64,000 nucleotides of DNA from Edaphobacter sp. (GCF_028283685.1 NZ_JAPWKF010000007.1:372001-436000), one strand, 5' to 3'; shown: positions 1 through 8,615, counted from the stretch's first letter. A program made the numbers and translations. Notes: generated by a model from the letters alone, not told the origin.

Positions 1-64
1 CAAGGATTTCGCCCCGCAGCCTTTCCTTGCGCTCTACCCGACGACTTGGTGATGTTGTTGTCAC
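1..64 (-). CDS. TetR/AcrR-like regulator, N-terminal fragment (cut by window edge)
   Basis: On the minus strand a frame opens with GTG at 64-62 and stays open to the window edge. Its first residues read MTTTSPSRRVERKERLRGEI, which has the look of the arginine-rich start and first helix of TetR-family repressors. The in-frame stop TAA at 76-74 bounds the start, and an AGAGG lies about 13 bases upstream. The gene is divergent from the oxidoreductase starting at 266, with two palindromes between them, the usual layout for an autoregulated TetR repressor and its target. Only about 21 residues are visible, so the family call is tentative. Confidence 0.45.
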   Translation of the reverse strand, partial: MTTTSPSRRVERKERLRGEIL

Positions 65-113
65 TTCAATAGCTTAGCCTCTTTCGGCGATATTTGCGTC
101 CATTTGTTAATTA

Positions 114-128
114 ATAACCATTGGTTAT
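114..128. promoter_or_regulatory. Palindromic operator candidate, copy 1
   Basis: ATAACCA-T-TGGTTAT is a perfect 7-1-7 inverted repeat. Its core TAACCATTGGTTA is repeated exactly at 182-196. It sits between the divergent regulator (ATG-proximal end at 64) and the oxidoreductase (start 266). A TetR-type operator is the natural reading; the regulator identity is inferred. Confidence 0.5.
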
Positions 129-181
129 ATTTACAAGCGCGCAGGCGTCAATTTGTCGAAATTAAAACCATCGAATATTTT

Positions 182-196
182 GTAACCATTGGTTAC
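182..196. promoter_or_regulatory. Palindromic operator candidate, copy 2
   Basis: GTAACCA-T-TGGTTAC is a perfect 7-1-7 inverted repeat sharing a 13-base core with the copy at 114-128. The centres are 68 bp apart, and this copy lies 70 bp before the start of the oxidoreductase, where it could overlap its promoter. Confidence 0.5.
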
Positions 197-265
197 TGTA
201 TACCTCTAATCGTCAGGTCGCACATTTGGATGGACGGCCAAATACGAGGCAGAAGGAGGGATGCG

Positions 266-892
266 ATGAAAGTTCTAGTGATTGGAGCAGCGGGCAGGAG
301 TGGAGAAGCGCTGGTCGATGAGGCACTGGCGTCCGGGCATACGGTGACGGTTTTCGTACGCAATGCCGCGCAGTACAAGAAGGCGAACGTCCGGGTTGTT
401 GCGGGCGATGTGCTGGATGCGGCCGCAGTCGACGTTGCGGTAGCGGGGCAGGATGCGGTCATCGACGCGCTGGGCGGCAAGACCCCGTGGAAAGTGACGA
501 CGATGGAGACGCGCGCCGCACACAATATTGTGGACGCGATGCGGCGCAATGGCGTGCGGCGATTGCTGAAGATTTCGGTGGTTGGCGCGGGCGAGAGCGT
601 CAAGAACGCCGGCTTTTTCAATGAGCACCTGCTCATGAAGACCTTTCTGCGGGGTCTGCTGGTAGACAAGGCGGGCATGGAGGCCGAGATCGAAGGCAGC
701 AACCTGGACTGGACGCTCGTGCGGCCCCCAATGTTGACCGACGTCGAAAAGACCGGCATTGCCAGGGTGCTGAGCACGGAGAGCGGCGAGAAGGCGTACA
801 AGATCGGGCGCGCAGATCTGGCTGCCTTCATGGTGCAGCAACTGGAAAGCAGCCGGTATGTGCGTCAGGCCGTGACCGTGACGACCACATAG
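266..892 (+). CDS. NAD(P)H-binding atypical SDR (NAD-dependent epimerase/NmrA-like)
   Basis: A 208-residue protein starting MKVLVIGAAGRSGEALVDEA, with the nucleotide-binding GAAGRSG (GxxGxxG type) loop at residues 7-13. The family binds NAD(P) in a Rossmann fold and includes flavin reductases and redox sensors; the substrate cannot be told. The frame is open further upstream to 104, but the ATG at 266 is preferred because GGAGG (255-259) lies 6 bases before it and the Rossmann strand begins at once. It has no catalytic YxxxK in the usual SDR position, which fits the atypical SDR group. Twin palindromes upstream suggest control by the divergent TetR-like regulator, perhaps an electrophile or redox response. 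Confidence 0.8.
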   Translation: MKVLVIGAAGRSGEALVDEALASGHTVTVFVRNAAQYKKANVRVVAGDVLDAAAVDVAVAGQDAVIDALGGKTPWKVTTMETRAAHNIVDAMRRNGVRRLLKISVVGAGESVKNAGFFNEHLLMKTFLRGLLVDKAGMEAEIEGSNLDWTLVRPPMLTDVEKTGIARVLSTESGEKAYKIGRADLAAFMVQQLESSRYVRQAVTVTTT

Positions 893-921
893 CAAGACCT
901 CCGCGAGGATCAACCAACTCT

Positions 922-1079
922 CTCATCGAGGCGATCCGATCGGCGGTGTAAGGGACTGTAACGATTCATGCGACAGATAACTGTGGAAGCCACGGGACTA
1001 GCAGAGTGCTAGCTGCGCAAATCACAAGCTCTGGCGTTCGCACTAGAGCTCATCTTCGAGCTAACAAGGAGAAACGAGC
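922..1079 (+). promoter_or_regulatory. Duplicated upstream block, copy 1 (before NmrA-like gene)
   Basis: The region before the gene at 1080 closely matches the region before the cupin gene at 2658. Shared parts are CTCATCGAGGCGATCCGATC-type sequence (922-948 versus 2543-2569), the palindrome CTAGCAGAGTGCTAG at 998-1012, and a GCTCTG...TAGAGC arm pair after it. The palindrome ends exactly 68 bases before both start codons. Copy 1 carries about 45 extra bases between the first two parts. Confidence 0.6.
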
Positions 1080-1952
1080 ATGTATTTAGTCATGGGCATT
1101 ACTGGAAACGTTGGGGGCGCCACGGCGCGGCATCTGCTGAAGCAAGGCAAACAGGTGCGAGCCCTTGTGCGCAATCGCGAGAAAGCGGCGAAGTGGGCAG
1201 ACCTGGGCGTGGAGTTGGTGGATGGAGACTGGAACGATGCAACAGCCATAGCTTCGGCGCTCAAAGGTGTTGAGGGCGCGTTTGTTATGTTGCCGCCTGT
1301 ATGGGCGCCCTCGCCTGATTACAGAGAAGCAAAGGGCGTGATTGCGAACTATGTTGAAGCACTGACCCAGGTGAGTTCCCCGCGAGTGGTAGCGCTCTCG
1401 TCGATGGGCGCGAATAGAACAAGCGGGCTGGGGCTGATCACGGCATCATCACTCCTGGAGCAAGGCTTTCGCAGCCTGCCATCTCAGGTCGCATTTGTGC
1501 GCGCAGGCGGCTTTTACGAAAACTTTCTCTTCGGCTTACAGGCCGCCCAGGGCGGAACGCTACCGGTCTTCTACAATCCTACGAACCGAAAATCGACGAT
1601 GGTCGCGTCAGACGACATCGGTGCAGAGGTCGCAAAACTTCTGACCGGCCCGGCATGGTCAGGGCATCGCTTCATCGAGCTGGGTTCGATGGTAAGCGCG
1701 GATGAAGTGGCCGAACAGTTGGGTGAGGTCCTGTCACTCGACGTAAAAGCCTTTGCAGTCCCGCGTGCTGGGTGGGCCGAAGTGTTCGAGCAATTCGGCA
1801 TCCCGAAGGGCCACACTGGACCTGCCGAAGAATTGTATGAGGGCGTCAATGAGGGATTGATGGACCTCGGAGCCGCGGGTACTGAGCATGTAGCGGGTAC
1901 GACCTCTGCACGCGATGTGTTTGCGGCTGCGCACAACGCCGTCAAGGCATAA
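1080..1952 (+). CDS. NmrA-family NAD(P)-binding protein
   Basis: A 290-residue protein with an N-terminal Rossmann strand and dinucleotide loop, MGITGNVGGATARHLL, at residues 5-20. The family (NmrA/HSCARG, quinone oxidoreductase-like QorB) binds NADP(H) and either reduces quinones or senses the redox state in the cytoplasm. The C-terminal half (HRFIELGSMVSADEVAEQLG region) matches the substrate-binding lobe of these proteins. ATG 1080 has AGGAG at 1067-1071. It is followed 71 bases later by the DoxX-like gene on the same strand, so the two may be co-transcribed. A shared upstream block suggests the same control as the cupin gene at 2658. Confidence 0.8.
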   Translation: MYLVMGITGNVGGATARHLLKQGKQVRALVRNREKAAKWADLGVELVDGDWNDATAIASALKGVEGAFVMLPPVWAPSPDYREAKGVIANYVEALTQVSSPRVVALSSMGANRTSGLGLITASSLLEQGFRSLPSQVAFVRAGGFYENFLFGLQAAQGGTLPVFYNPTNRKSTMVASDDIGAEVAKLLTGPAWSGHRFIELGSMVSADEVAEQLGEVLSLDVKAFAVPRAGWAEVFEQFGIPKGHTGPAEELYEGVNEGLMDLGAAGTEHVAGTTSARDVFAAAHNAVKA

Positions 1953-2023
1953 GTCCGGGGTAGCGGGTGGAATCCGGACGGCTGATCGTCCGGTTCCACT
2001 TTGGCGAGGAGGGTCGCTTTTAT

Positions 2024-2443
2024 ATGAAAAATGAACACACAATAGATACATCCGCGCGGGCAGGTCGAGCGACGCAAATAGCTGCGATGGTAATAACCGC
2101 CCTTGTCGCCTTCGTCTGGGTGTACTTCGGAAGGTTATATCTCATTCACGATCCCGAGGAATGGAGGATCGCGAATCAGCAGCTCGGATACCCGCTTTAT
2201 ATCATCCCTCTGATTGGCGTGACCCACATCCTTGGTGGCGTAAGCCTTTTGATTCCCAATGTGCCTCGATTGACTGAGTGGGCTTATGCCGGTCTCACCA
2301 TCAATCTTCTACTCGCGTTCTATTCACAAGTGAATAGCGGTGGGAGTACCTGGGATAGATTCGATCCGATTCTCGTCATGGCGTTCGTCTTGGCTTCGTA
2401 TGTATTAAGACGCTGCATGCGCGCAAACAGGTGGTCGATATGA
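2024..2443 (+). CDS. DoxX-like integral membrane protein
   Basis: A 139-residue protein with four predicted membrane helices: about residues 19-40 (AAMVITALVAFVWVYF), 53-74, 84-101 and 111-127. This is the size and layout of the DoxX-like group of quinone-linked or oxidative-stress membrane proteins; the precise function is unknown. The frame is open upstream to 1967, but ATG 2024 is chosen because GAGGAGGG at 2006-2013 lies 10 bases before it. It follows the NmrA-like gene and precedes the cupin gene, so the three may form one small stress-related group. Confidence 0.65.
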   Translation: MKNEHTIDTSARAGRATQIAAMVITALVAFVWVYFGRLYLIHDPEEWRIANQQLGYPLYIIPLIGVTHILGGVSLLIPNVPRLTEWAYAGLTINLLLAFYSQVNSGGSTWDRFDPILVMAFVLASYVLRRCMRANRWSI

Positions 2444-2542
2444 AGAAAACGTTCGGCGAGCAGTTTTACTTTTTCCAGTAACGTCGCGGAGGCCAGACGA
2501 GGCTCCTGCCAGAATCCGTTTCCTCATTGGTCGGCCAACCAC

Positions 2543-2657
2543 CTCATCGAGGCAATCCGATCGGCTGTGCCAGGGCTAGCGGAGTGCTAGCTGCGTAACT
2601 CACAAGCTCTGGCGTTCACATCAGAGCATCACCTTTGTTCTAAGAAAGGATCGTTTT
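2543..2657 (+). promoter_or_regulatory. Duplicated upstream block, copy 2 (before cupin gene)
   Basis: This is the second copy of the block at 922-1079. It has the palindrome CTAGCGGAGTGCTAG at 2576-2590 (one mismatch from perfect) and then GCTCTG-N10-CAGAGC. In copy 1 the second arm is TAGAGC, giving a G-U instead of a G-C pair, so pairing is kept. The palindrome ends 68 bases before the start codon, as in copy 1. Confidence 0.6.
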
Positions 2658-3179
2658 ATGTCAAACTTCCCCACACCACTTGAAGAAGTCATTCATCACA
2701 ACGTTATTAAGAACAACAAAACAGGCGGTCCTGCGCTTGATGTCGGGCAAATGAAGTTGCTCTGGAGGGCCTTGGGAGAAAACACGGGCTACACCTTCTC
2801 TATCTTCGAGAGCACGTTCGCGCCGGGCATGGGTATTCCACTTCATAGGCACCCCTTCCCAGAGTTTTTCTATGTACTCGAAGGCACTTTGGCAATTGGG
2901 TATTGGAACAACCAGGGTGTCACGGAGTGGGATACGTGTGAAGTCGGGGAGAGTCTGATGGTGCAGCCCAACGCGCCTCATACCTTCTTCAACAAGAGTG
3001 AACATCCGTGCCGCGTGCTGAGTGTGTCAACGTATCACCACGAGCGGATGATGAAGGATGCTGTGCATCCGGAGGGCAGGACAGATTTTCTACCCGCTCA
3101 ACTCACCCAGGCCGATCTTCAGAGATTGACGAAGTCGATGGAGAAGAATCAGACATTCCTTGTCGCAGACCATGCGTAG
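2658..3179 (+). CDS. Cupin-domain protein
   Basis: A 173-residue protein with one cupin barrel in the middle. Motif 1 is PLHRHPFPEFFYVLEG (metal-binding His-x-His and Glu) and motif 2 is MVQPNAPHTFFN (metal-binding His). Small single-domain cupins bind a metal and range from dioxygenases to sugar isomerases; no substrate can be named. AAAGGA precedes ATG 2658 by about 9 bases. The duplicated block upstream ties its control to the NmrA-like gene at 1080. Confidence 0.8.
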   Translation: MSNFPTPLEEVIHHNVIKNNKTGGPALDVGQMKLLWRALGENTGYTFSIFESTFAPGMGIPLHRHPFPEFFYVLEGTLAIGYWNNQGVTEWDTCEVGESLMVQPNAPHTFFNKSEHPCRVLSVSTYHHERMMKDAVHPEGRTDFLPAQLTQADLQRLTKSMEKNQTFLVADHA

Positions 3180-3261
3180 GTCACATAGGCGTGCTTTGCG
3201 TCTTATCGCAAACGAGGCGAGATGAAGTCGTCACAAACGTGCTTTTCTCTACACATTGAGG

Positions 3262-3341
3262 GAAGGTGGAGTTCCCGGCTTGCTATGTGCCAGTGACGAA
3301 GCAACACACTGGAACAAAGAGAACCGGGCACTCCATCCTTC
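3262..3341. repeat. Nested inverted repeat, about 80 bp
   Basis: An outer imperfect stem pairs GAAGGTGGAGTTCCCGG (3262-3278) with CCGGGCACTCCATCCTTC (3324-3341). An inner perfect stem pairs CCAGTG (3290-3295) with CACTGG (3307-3312). The two linkers and the loop are each 11 bases. It lies between two convergent genes, so it could be a bidirectional terminator, or a small palindromic mobile element. Confidence 0.5.
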
Positions 3342-3397
3342 AACACGGATACAATCTACTCCACAAAAAATTCTTAGCGGGGCCAGTCGGAAAGAGG

Positions 3398-5563
3398 CTA
3401 TGGCAGTGCGAAAGCTACATACTTCGCGCCCTGCTTTGCTTTGGGATTGTGGACGCTGCTGGTCGCAATGACGACATACTGTTTGCCCGCAACCATGTAG
3501 GTGGCTGGCGTTGCGTTGCCGGCAAAGTCCATCGTGTACTCCCACAGCAGCCTGCCATTGCTTACATCGTAGGCGTGCATCTTGTTGTCGAAATTAGTGG
3601 CCCCGATGAAGAGCAGGCCTCCTGCGGTGACAACGGGACCACCATAGTTCTCGCTGCCCGTATCCTTCATCCCCTTCACCGCAAGTTCAGGATATTCGCC
3701 GAACGGAATCTTCCAGACGTATCTCCCCGTATTCAGATCGATCGCGTTGAGTGTGCCCCACGGCGGTGCCACGGCAGGATAGCCCTCCGGATCGAGAAAC
3801 TTGCGATAACCAGTGAACTGGTATTTGGCTGGCGGTGCCGCATTTGCGCCGGCGCCTGCGGCAAGCTCAACCTTATCGTCGCGATTTACGCTGCGGCCTG
3901 CCGACTCATCGCCCGTGCGCACGTAGGCCAGCAGCGCTTGCAGTGTGTCCCCTGTGAGGGTGGGAAAGCTGGGCATACGACCGCGTCCATCGTGGACTAC
4001 CCCCGCCATCTCGTTCGCCGAGAGTCGCGTCGTTGCATCCACCAGCGATGGAAACGCCGGCGGCTGCCCTCTGCGGTCGACCCCATGACAGACAGCGCAC
4101 TGACTGCCGTAAGTGGTCGCGCCCGGGCCATCTGCAACAGTCGGCTTCAGGCCGCCGGTCCATGCAATGTCGTTGGAGTTGATATAGAGTATTGCGTCTT
4201 TGGGATCGACGGCCTCACCACCCCACTCCGCACCACCGTCAAAGCCCGGAAAGACGACCGTCTGCCTGCCCACGCGCAAAGGTATGAACTGGCCATCGCT
4301 GATAAAAGTGCCGAACTCCTTCGCGGCCCATGCATGGGCTTCGGGGGTGCGCTGCGTCAGCAGGTCTGCGGTCAAGCGCTGGCGTGCGAAGGGCTCAGGC
4401 CTTGTTGGCATCGGCTGCGTTGGCGATGCAACCTCGCCGGGTGTGGTGCTGGCGGGATACGGACGTTCTTCCATGGGGAAGAGCGGCGAGCCGGTAACGC
4501 GATCGAAGACGAAGACCTGGCCATGCTTGGTCACCTGCGCCACCGCATCGACCAGTTTGCCATCATGGCGCACGGTGACCAGCACGGGAGGTGCCGGAAA
4601 GTCGCGATCCCACATGTCGTGATGCACGGCCTGAAAATGCCACAGCAGCTTGCCCGTCGCCGCATCGATGGCGAGCAGGCAGTTCGCATAAAGATCATTC
4701 CCCGCACGGTCTGCGCCGTAGAAGTCTGTGACGGCAGAGCCCGTGGGAGCGTAGAGTATGCCTCGCTTCTCGTCGATCACCGATCCGGCCCAGTTGTTCG
4801 CCCCACCGGTATACTTCCACGCGTCCTTCGGCCACGTTTCATAGCCAGGCTCGCCGGGGTGCGGAATAGTATGAAAGCTCCACTTCATCTGCCCTGTGCG
4901 GACGTCATAGGCACGAATGTCCCCGTGCGGCGAAGGCGAGGTCTCTCCCGTGCGGAAGCCCAGGATGATCAGGTTCTTGTAGACGGAGCCGGGCGTAGTG
5001 ATGGCGACCGTGCCTTGCGGAGACTCAACGCCGAGGTCGTTACGCAGGTCGATATGGCCACCATCGCCGAAACCTTCAATGGGTTTGCCGGTCGCCGGAT
5101 CGAGCGCCCAGACAGCGTACAGCGTCTGCGCGAAGAGACGCTTCTCCTTACCATCCGCGCTGCTCCAGTAGGAGAGTCCGCGATCAGGCTGGCTGCTTTT
5201 AATACCGGAGTTGAAGCGCCACAGCTCCTTCCCTGTCGCGGCGTCCAGCGCCAGCACAATCTGGCTGGGCGTGTACGCGAACAGCGTGCGGCCAACGATG
5301 AGCGGTTGCGTTTGCATGCCCGTGGCCTCACCCGTGTCGAATGTCCAGGCCACCTTCAATCGTTTCACGGTGTCACGATTAATCTGCGTCAGCGGCGAAT
5401 AGCGCTCGCCCGCTTTGCTGCCACCGTAGACGGGCCAGTCGAGATTCTTTGGTCCCGCGGCTGCAGCCTCAACATGACGATGGGCGCTAATCATGAGGAC
5501 TGCAATCACAACGAAAGCCGCACAGAAGGCAGCCTGCCGACGACACAGATCATCCACAATCAT
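3398..5563 (-). CDS. PQQ-dependent dehydrogenase with cytochrome c domain
   Basis: A 721-residue quinoprotein that oxidises an alcohol or sugar with PQQ and passes electrons to an attached heme c. An N-terminal hydrophobic segment (residues 12-27) looks like a signal peptide or anchor, so it acts in the periplasm. The beta-propeller begins at NLDWPVYGGSKAGERYSPLT and shows repeated W-docking motifs such as GKELWRF, GQMKWSF and GKLLWHF. A heme-binding CAVCH lies near residues 488-492, with a likely Met ligand in GRMPSFP, so the cytochrome domain is inserted before the last blades. It is the last gene of a minus-strand group behind sigma, anti-sigma and TonB-receptor genes. The substrate is not predictable. 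Confidence 0.85.
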   Translation of the reverse strand: MIVDDLCRRQAAFCAAFVVIAVLMISAHRHVEAAAAGPKNLDWPVYGGSKAGERYSPLTQINRDTVKRLKVAWTFDTGEATGMQTQPLIVGRTLFAYTPSQIVLALDAATGKELWRFNSGIKSSQPDRGLSYWSSADGKEKRLFAQTLYAVWALDPATGKPIEGFGDGGHIDLRNDLGVESPQGTVAITTPGSVYKNLIILGFRTGETSPSPHGDIRAYDVRTGQMKWSFHTIPHPGEPGYETWPKDAWKYTGGANNWAGSVIDEKRGILYAPTGSAVTDFYGADRAGNDLYANCLLAIDAATGKLLWHFQAVHHDMWDRDFPAPPVLVTVRHDGKLVDAVAQVTKHGQVFVFDRVTGSPLFPMEERPYPASTTPGEVASPTQPMPTRPEPFARQRLTADLLTQRTPEAHAWAAKEFGTFISDGQFIPLRVGRQTVVFPGFDGGAEWGGEAVDPKDAILYINSNDIAWTGGLKPTVADGPGATTYGSQCAVCHGVDRRGQPPAFPSLVDATTRLSANEMAGVVHDGRGRMPSFPTLTGDTLQALLAYVRTGDESAGRSVNRDDKVELAAGAGANAAPPAKYQFTGYRKFLDPEGYPAVAPPWGTLNAIDLNTGRYVWKIPFGEYPELAVKGMKDTGSENYGGPVVTAGGLLFIGATNFDNKMHAYDVSNGRLLWEYTMDFAGNATPATYMVAGKQYVVIATSSVHNPKAKQGAKYVAFALP

Positions 5564-5620
5564 AGGTTAGGCGTTCTCACTGTTATTCCATATCCTGCGC
5601 GATGATTAGGGCGCCATTGA

Positions 5621-5646
5621 TCACACAGTGTGAAATCATCTCACAC
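5621..5646. promoter_or_regulatory. Operator candidate with three TCACAC half-sites
   Basis: TCACAC-A-GTGTGA (5621-5633) is a perfect palindrome, and GTGTGA-N7-TCACAC (5628-5646) is a second one using the same middle half-site. It lies 58-83 bp upstream of the PQQ dehydrogenase start (5563, minus). The spacer is 7, not the 6 of classical CRP sites, so the binding protein is unknown. Confidence 0.4.
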
Positions 5647-5828
5647 GGCCCGCTTGGATGGCGCCATTTCTACATCAAGCCCATCAACAGCTCAGATCAC
5701 CTCGAGCACGCCGACGGGCGGGTTGGTTCATGCCCAACCCTCGCCCAAACTAAGAAACAATGAGATCGGACTTAGTGAGAGAGCGCAAGCACTTCGCTCA
5801 ACATACCGAATTGAGCGCGGCTCATCAT

Positions 5829-8615
5829 TCAACGCTTCCTCAGAGTGACCTTCAACCCGCCGAACACTGTGATCGGAGCTCCGGGGGCCAGAAATGTACT
5901 GCTGCGAACCGGATATTCGGTGTCTCCATCAAAGCTGACAGGGGCAAACGGCCGCGCCGCAAAGTTGCCGTTGTCATCGTATGGTGTCGTGGCCAGCTGA
6001 CCGGCGGTGTAGTAATGCCTGTTCAGCAGGTTATTGATCTCGGCGAACAGCTCGAAGTGATTCGAAAGCTTGTATCGCGTTCCCAGGTTCACGACCCCAT
6101 AGCCAGGGCTCTTTCCTGATCCAAGAAAATACATCCCGTCCGGCTGATGCTGGTTGTTCTCGTTTCCGCGCACATACGACGAGCTGATCAGGTTGAAGTC
6201 CGTGTCGATGGAAAGCCTCTTGGTGGGATGAAAATCGCCGAACAGCTTCAGCATATGCTGCGGCACCTGCGGTATCCGGTTGCCTGGCGATATGGTGATG
6301 TTGCCGCCATCTGTAACGCCCTTGCCCCCATCGAGTGCATTGCTGTTGCTGCTATTGCTGCCGCTGCTTAGAGTCTGCGGGCTCTGATAGGTCGCATCCA
6401 GGAAGGTATATTCCGCTCCCGCATCGACATGACGCAGACTTGCAGAGAGACTTGTCTCCACGCCCTGGCGTCGCGTCTTACCGAAATTCTGGAAGTAGCC
6501 ATACCCGGTCTGCTGCGAAGCGACGAACAGGAGATCGTCATAGTTGTCGCTATGGAAGAAGCCCGCGCTCCACTTCAGGGTTGCGCTCGGATTGCCACGT
6601 AGACCAGCCTCAAAGGTCCTGCTCACAACCTGCTTAAGCGGAGGATCGCTGACCAGGGCATTGGGAAGGCTGCAGGGAAAATCCGGATCGGCACATCCAA
6701 GCTCAGTGGATGTGGGCGCTCTGCTGCTCTCCCCATAATTGAAATAGGCATTCAGCGCGTTCGAAGCCTTATAAACCACTCCCGCAGATGGATTGAAGCG
6801 CTGAAAAACATTCACCGCGGTTAGCGTCCCGCGATAATCAACAGGAGGCAGACGATCCACATTGTTAATGTTGGTGTGGTTGTAACGGCCTGACGCGGTG
6901 AAGACCCATTTCCCGTAAGAAAATGTATCCGTTACGAAGAAGCTGGGAGTGTTCGTCGTTCCATGCAGGTTGACCCGGTTGTCCTGGGGATCGCCATCAA
7001 CCTCAGTCGAGCCATCGAGAAACGTGGGGATTCGCGTAATCGTAAGTCCGTCGTTGTTGAGATAGCCATACTGCGCACTCTGAACGAAGGTGAGCGATCC
7101 CCTGTCCCAGCCGGCTCCAACAGCCAGGCGGTTGTGCGCGGTTTGCCAGGAAAGCACGCCGGACAAGCCATAGGCGTGTTGCTTGTCCACGGTATCCGTG
7201 TCGACGCCGGTGCACTTCTCTCCCGGCTCATCCTCCTCCAATCCCTGCGCAATGCAGCGCAGGTACGGAAACGGAGTATTGGCCGGAGTAATCGTTGCAG
7301 GATACGGTATTCCGGCAGCAGTGAGCGCACGCTTATCCGCCGTGCTCAAGGTGTAAAGCGACTGATCGAAGGAGTCGTCGTTGATGTCGCCATTTGTTGT
7401 ATTGGTCCGGATATACCGGACATACGCGTTGACATTGAAGCTAAGACTGTTCGACAACCCGTGAGTCGCATTGAATGTAAGGAAGGGAGAGTGCTGCCAC
7501 GTCCGGTCAGGAATACTGTATACGCTGTTGTAGCCATGATTCAGACCGGTAGTGCGGTTAATCGCGCGAAAATCCTGGGTGCCGTTACCCGTCAGATCAT
7601 TGATCGAATAGCCCCCCGAAAGCGAAAGGACGGTACGGTCTCTGTTGTAGCCAAGCTTCGCAAAGGACTGGCGCACGCTGGATGGGGATTGGACTCGCCA
7701 TCCATCCTCGTGAAACAGCGTACCCGCAGCGAACCAGTTCAGACCGGCCTTGTTGCTGCCGCCATACTCCGCATCGAGAGCCCTGCGGCCAAAGCTTCCG
7801 CCATAACCACTGATGGAGAGCCCCGAATTTGTGAGGCCGTTCTTCGTCTGCACGGCAATGGCGCCACCCAGCGTATTAAGGCCATAAACCGGATTCGATC
7901 CAGGAATAAGTTCAGTGGAGTCGATCGCGACCTTGGGAATCAGATCCCAGGCCACGACGTCGCCGAAAGGTTGATTCTGGCGCACGCCATCCACATAAAC
8001 TGACAGACCGGCAGGGGAACCGACAAGCGGAGACGCCGTGTAGCCTCTATAGTTCACATCCGGCTGAAAGGGATTGTTCTGATTTTCATTGACATAAACG
8101 CCATTCAGACGACGCTTCATCACGTCGGTCAGGTCAATCGCGTTCGTATCCTGGATCGTCTGCGAAGTCAGCGATTGAACTGGAACCGGAACATCAGCTT
8201 GCGGCAGATCCAAAGGCCCGATCGGTGTCGATGCAATCACGTCAACGGTCGTCGAAACACTGCCGACTGCCAACGTCACGTCGTGGCTGATGGGAGATGC
8301 AGACTGAATTCTCAGATCCAGAATCTTTGTTGCAAAGCCGGGATGCGATATCTGAAGGCGATATTGGCCAAAACGCAGTCCTGACAGCACCAGAGAGCCA
8401 TCCGAAGCTGTTTCGACCGATCGAACGTGAGTCGCCGTGGGTCCTGTCAGCGTCCCGTGAGCCTGTAACGGCCTGTTTGCCGAATCGTGTATCTGAAGCC
8501 GAACCTCTCCAGCACCTACAACTGAAGAAGTCTGGGGATTCTGAGCGGCGACATTTTGCGCCATAGGAACGGACAGCACCAGAGACAGAATGGCGAGGCG
8601 CGAGTTGACCAGCAT
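5829..8615 (-). CDS. TonB-dependent outer-membrane receptor
   Basis: A 928-residue outer-membrane transporter. In order: signal peptide (about residues 1-24), a carboxypeptidase-regulatory-like beta domain (about 35-115), a plug (about 130-265, with VYVDGVRQNQPFGD and ELIPGSNPVYGLNTLGG), then the 22-strand barrel to the C-terminus. It has no N-terminal STN signalling domain, so direct signalling to the neighbouring sigma/anti-sigma pair is not expected in the FecA manner. The last residues are LRKR, not the usual aromatic residue. It lies between the anti-sigma gene and the PQQ dehydrogenase, so uptake of PQQ or of the dehydrogenase substrate is a reasonable but unproven guess. Confidence 0.9.
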   Translation of the reverse strand: MLVNSRLAILSLVLSVPMAQNVAAQNPQTSSVVGAGEVRLQIHDSANRPLQAHGTLTGPTATHVRSVETASDGSLVLSGLRFGQYRLQISHPGFATKILDLRIQSASPISHDVTLAVGSVSTTVDVIASTPIGPLDLPQADVPVPVQSLTSQTIQDTNAIDLTDVMKRRLNGVYVNENQNNPFQPDVNYRGYTASPLVGSPAGLSVYVDGVRQNQPFGDVVAWDLIPKVAIDSTELIPGSNPVYGLNTLGGAIAVQTKNGLTNSGLSISGYGGSFGRRALDAEYGGSNKAGLNWFAAGTLFHEDGWRVQSPSSVRQSFAKLGYNRDRTVLSLSGGYSINDLTGNGTQDFRAINRTTGLNHGYNSVYSIPDRTWQHSPFLTFNATHGLSNSLSFNVNAYVRYIRTNTTNGDINDDSFDQSLYTLSTADKRALTAAGIPYPATITPANTPFPYLRCIAQGLEEDEPGEKCTGVDTDTVDKQHAYGLSGVLSWQTAHNRLAVGAGWDRGSLTFVQSAQYGYLNNDGLTITRIPTFLDGSTEVDGDPQDNRVNLHGTTNTPSFFVTDTFSYGKWVFTASGRYNHTNINNVDRLPPVDYRGTLTAVNVFQRFNPSAGVVYKASNALNAYFNYGESSRAPTSTELGCADPDFPCSLPNALVSDPPLKQVVSRTFEAGLRGNPSATLKWSAGFFHSDNYDDLLFVASQQTGYGYFQNFGKTRRQGVETSLSASLRHVDAGAEYTFLDATYQSPQTLSSGSNSSNSNALDGGKGVTDGGNITISPGNRIPQVPQHMLKLFGDFHPTKRLSIDTDFNLISSSYVRGNENNQHQPDGMYFLGSGKSPGYGVVNLGTRYKLSNHFELFAEINNLLNRHYYTAGQLATTPYDDNGNFAARPFAPVSFDGDTEYPVRSSTFLAPGAPITVFGGLKVTLRKR

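Noticed and set aside
3266-5605. 779-codon open frame on the plus strand
   Set aside because: It is exactly antisense to the PQQ dehydrogenase, which has clear motifs; long antisense frames are common in GC-rich DNA.
5628-5646. Classical CRP site
   Set aside because: The half-sites TGTGA/TCACA are right, but the spacer is 7 instead of 6; listed as an operator of unknown owner.
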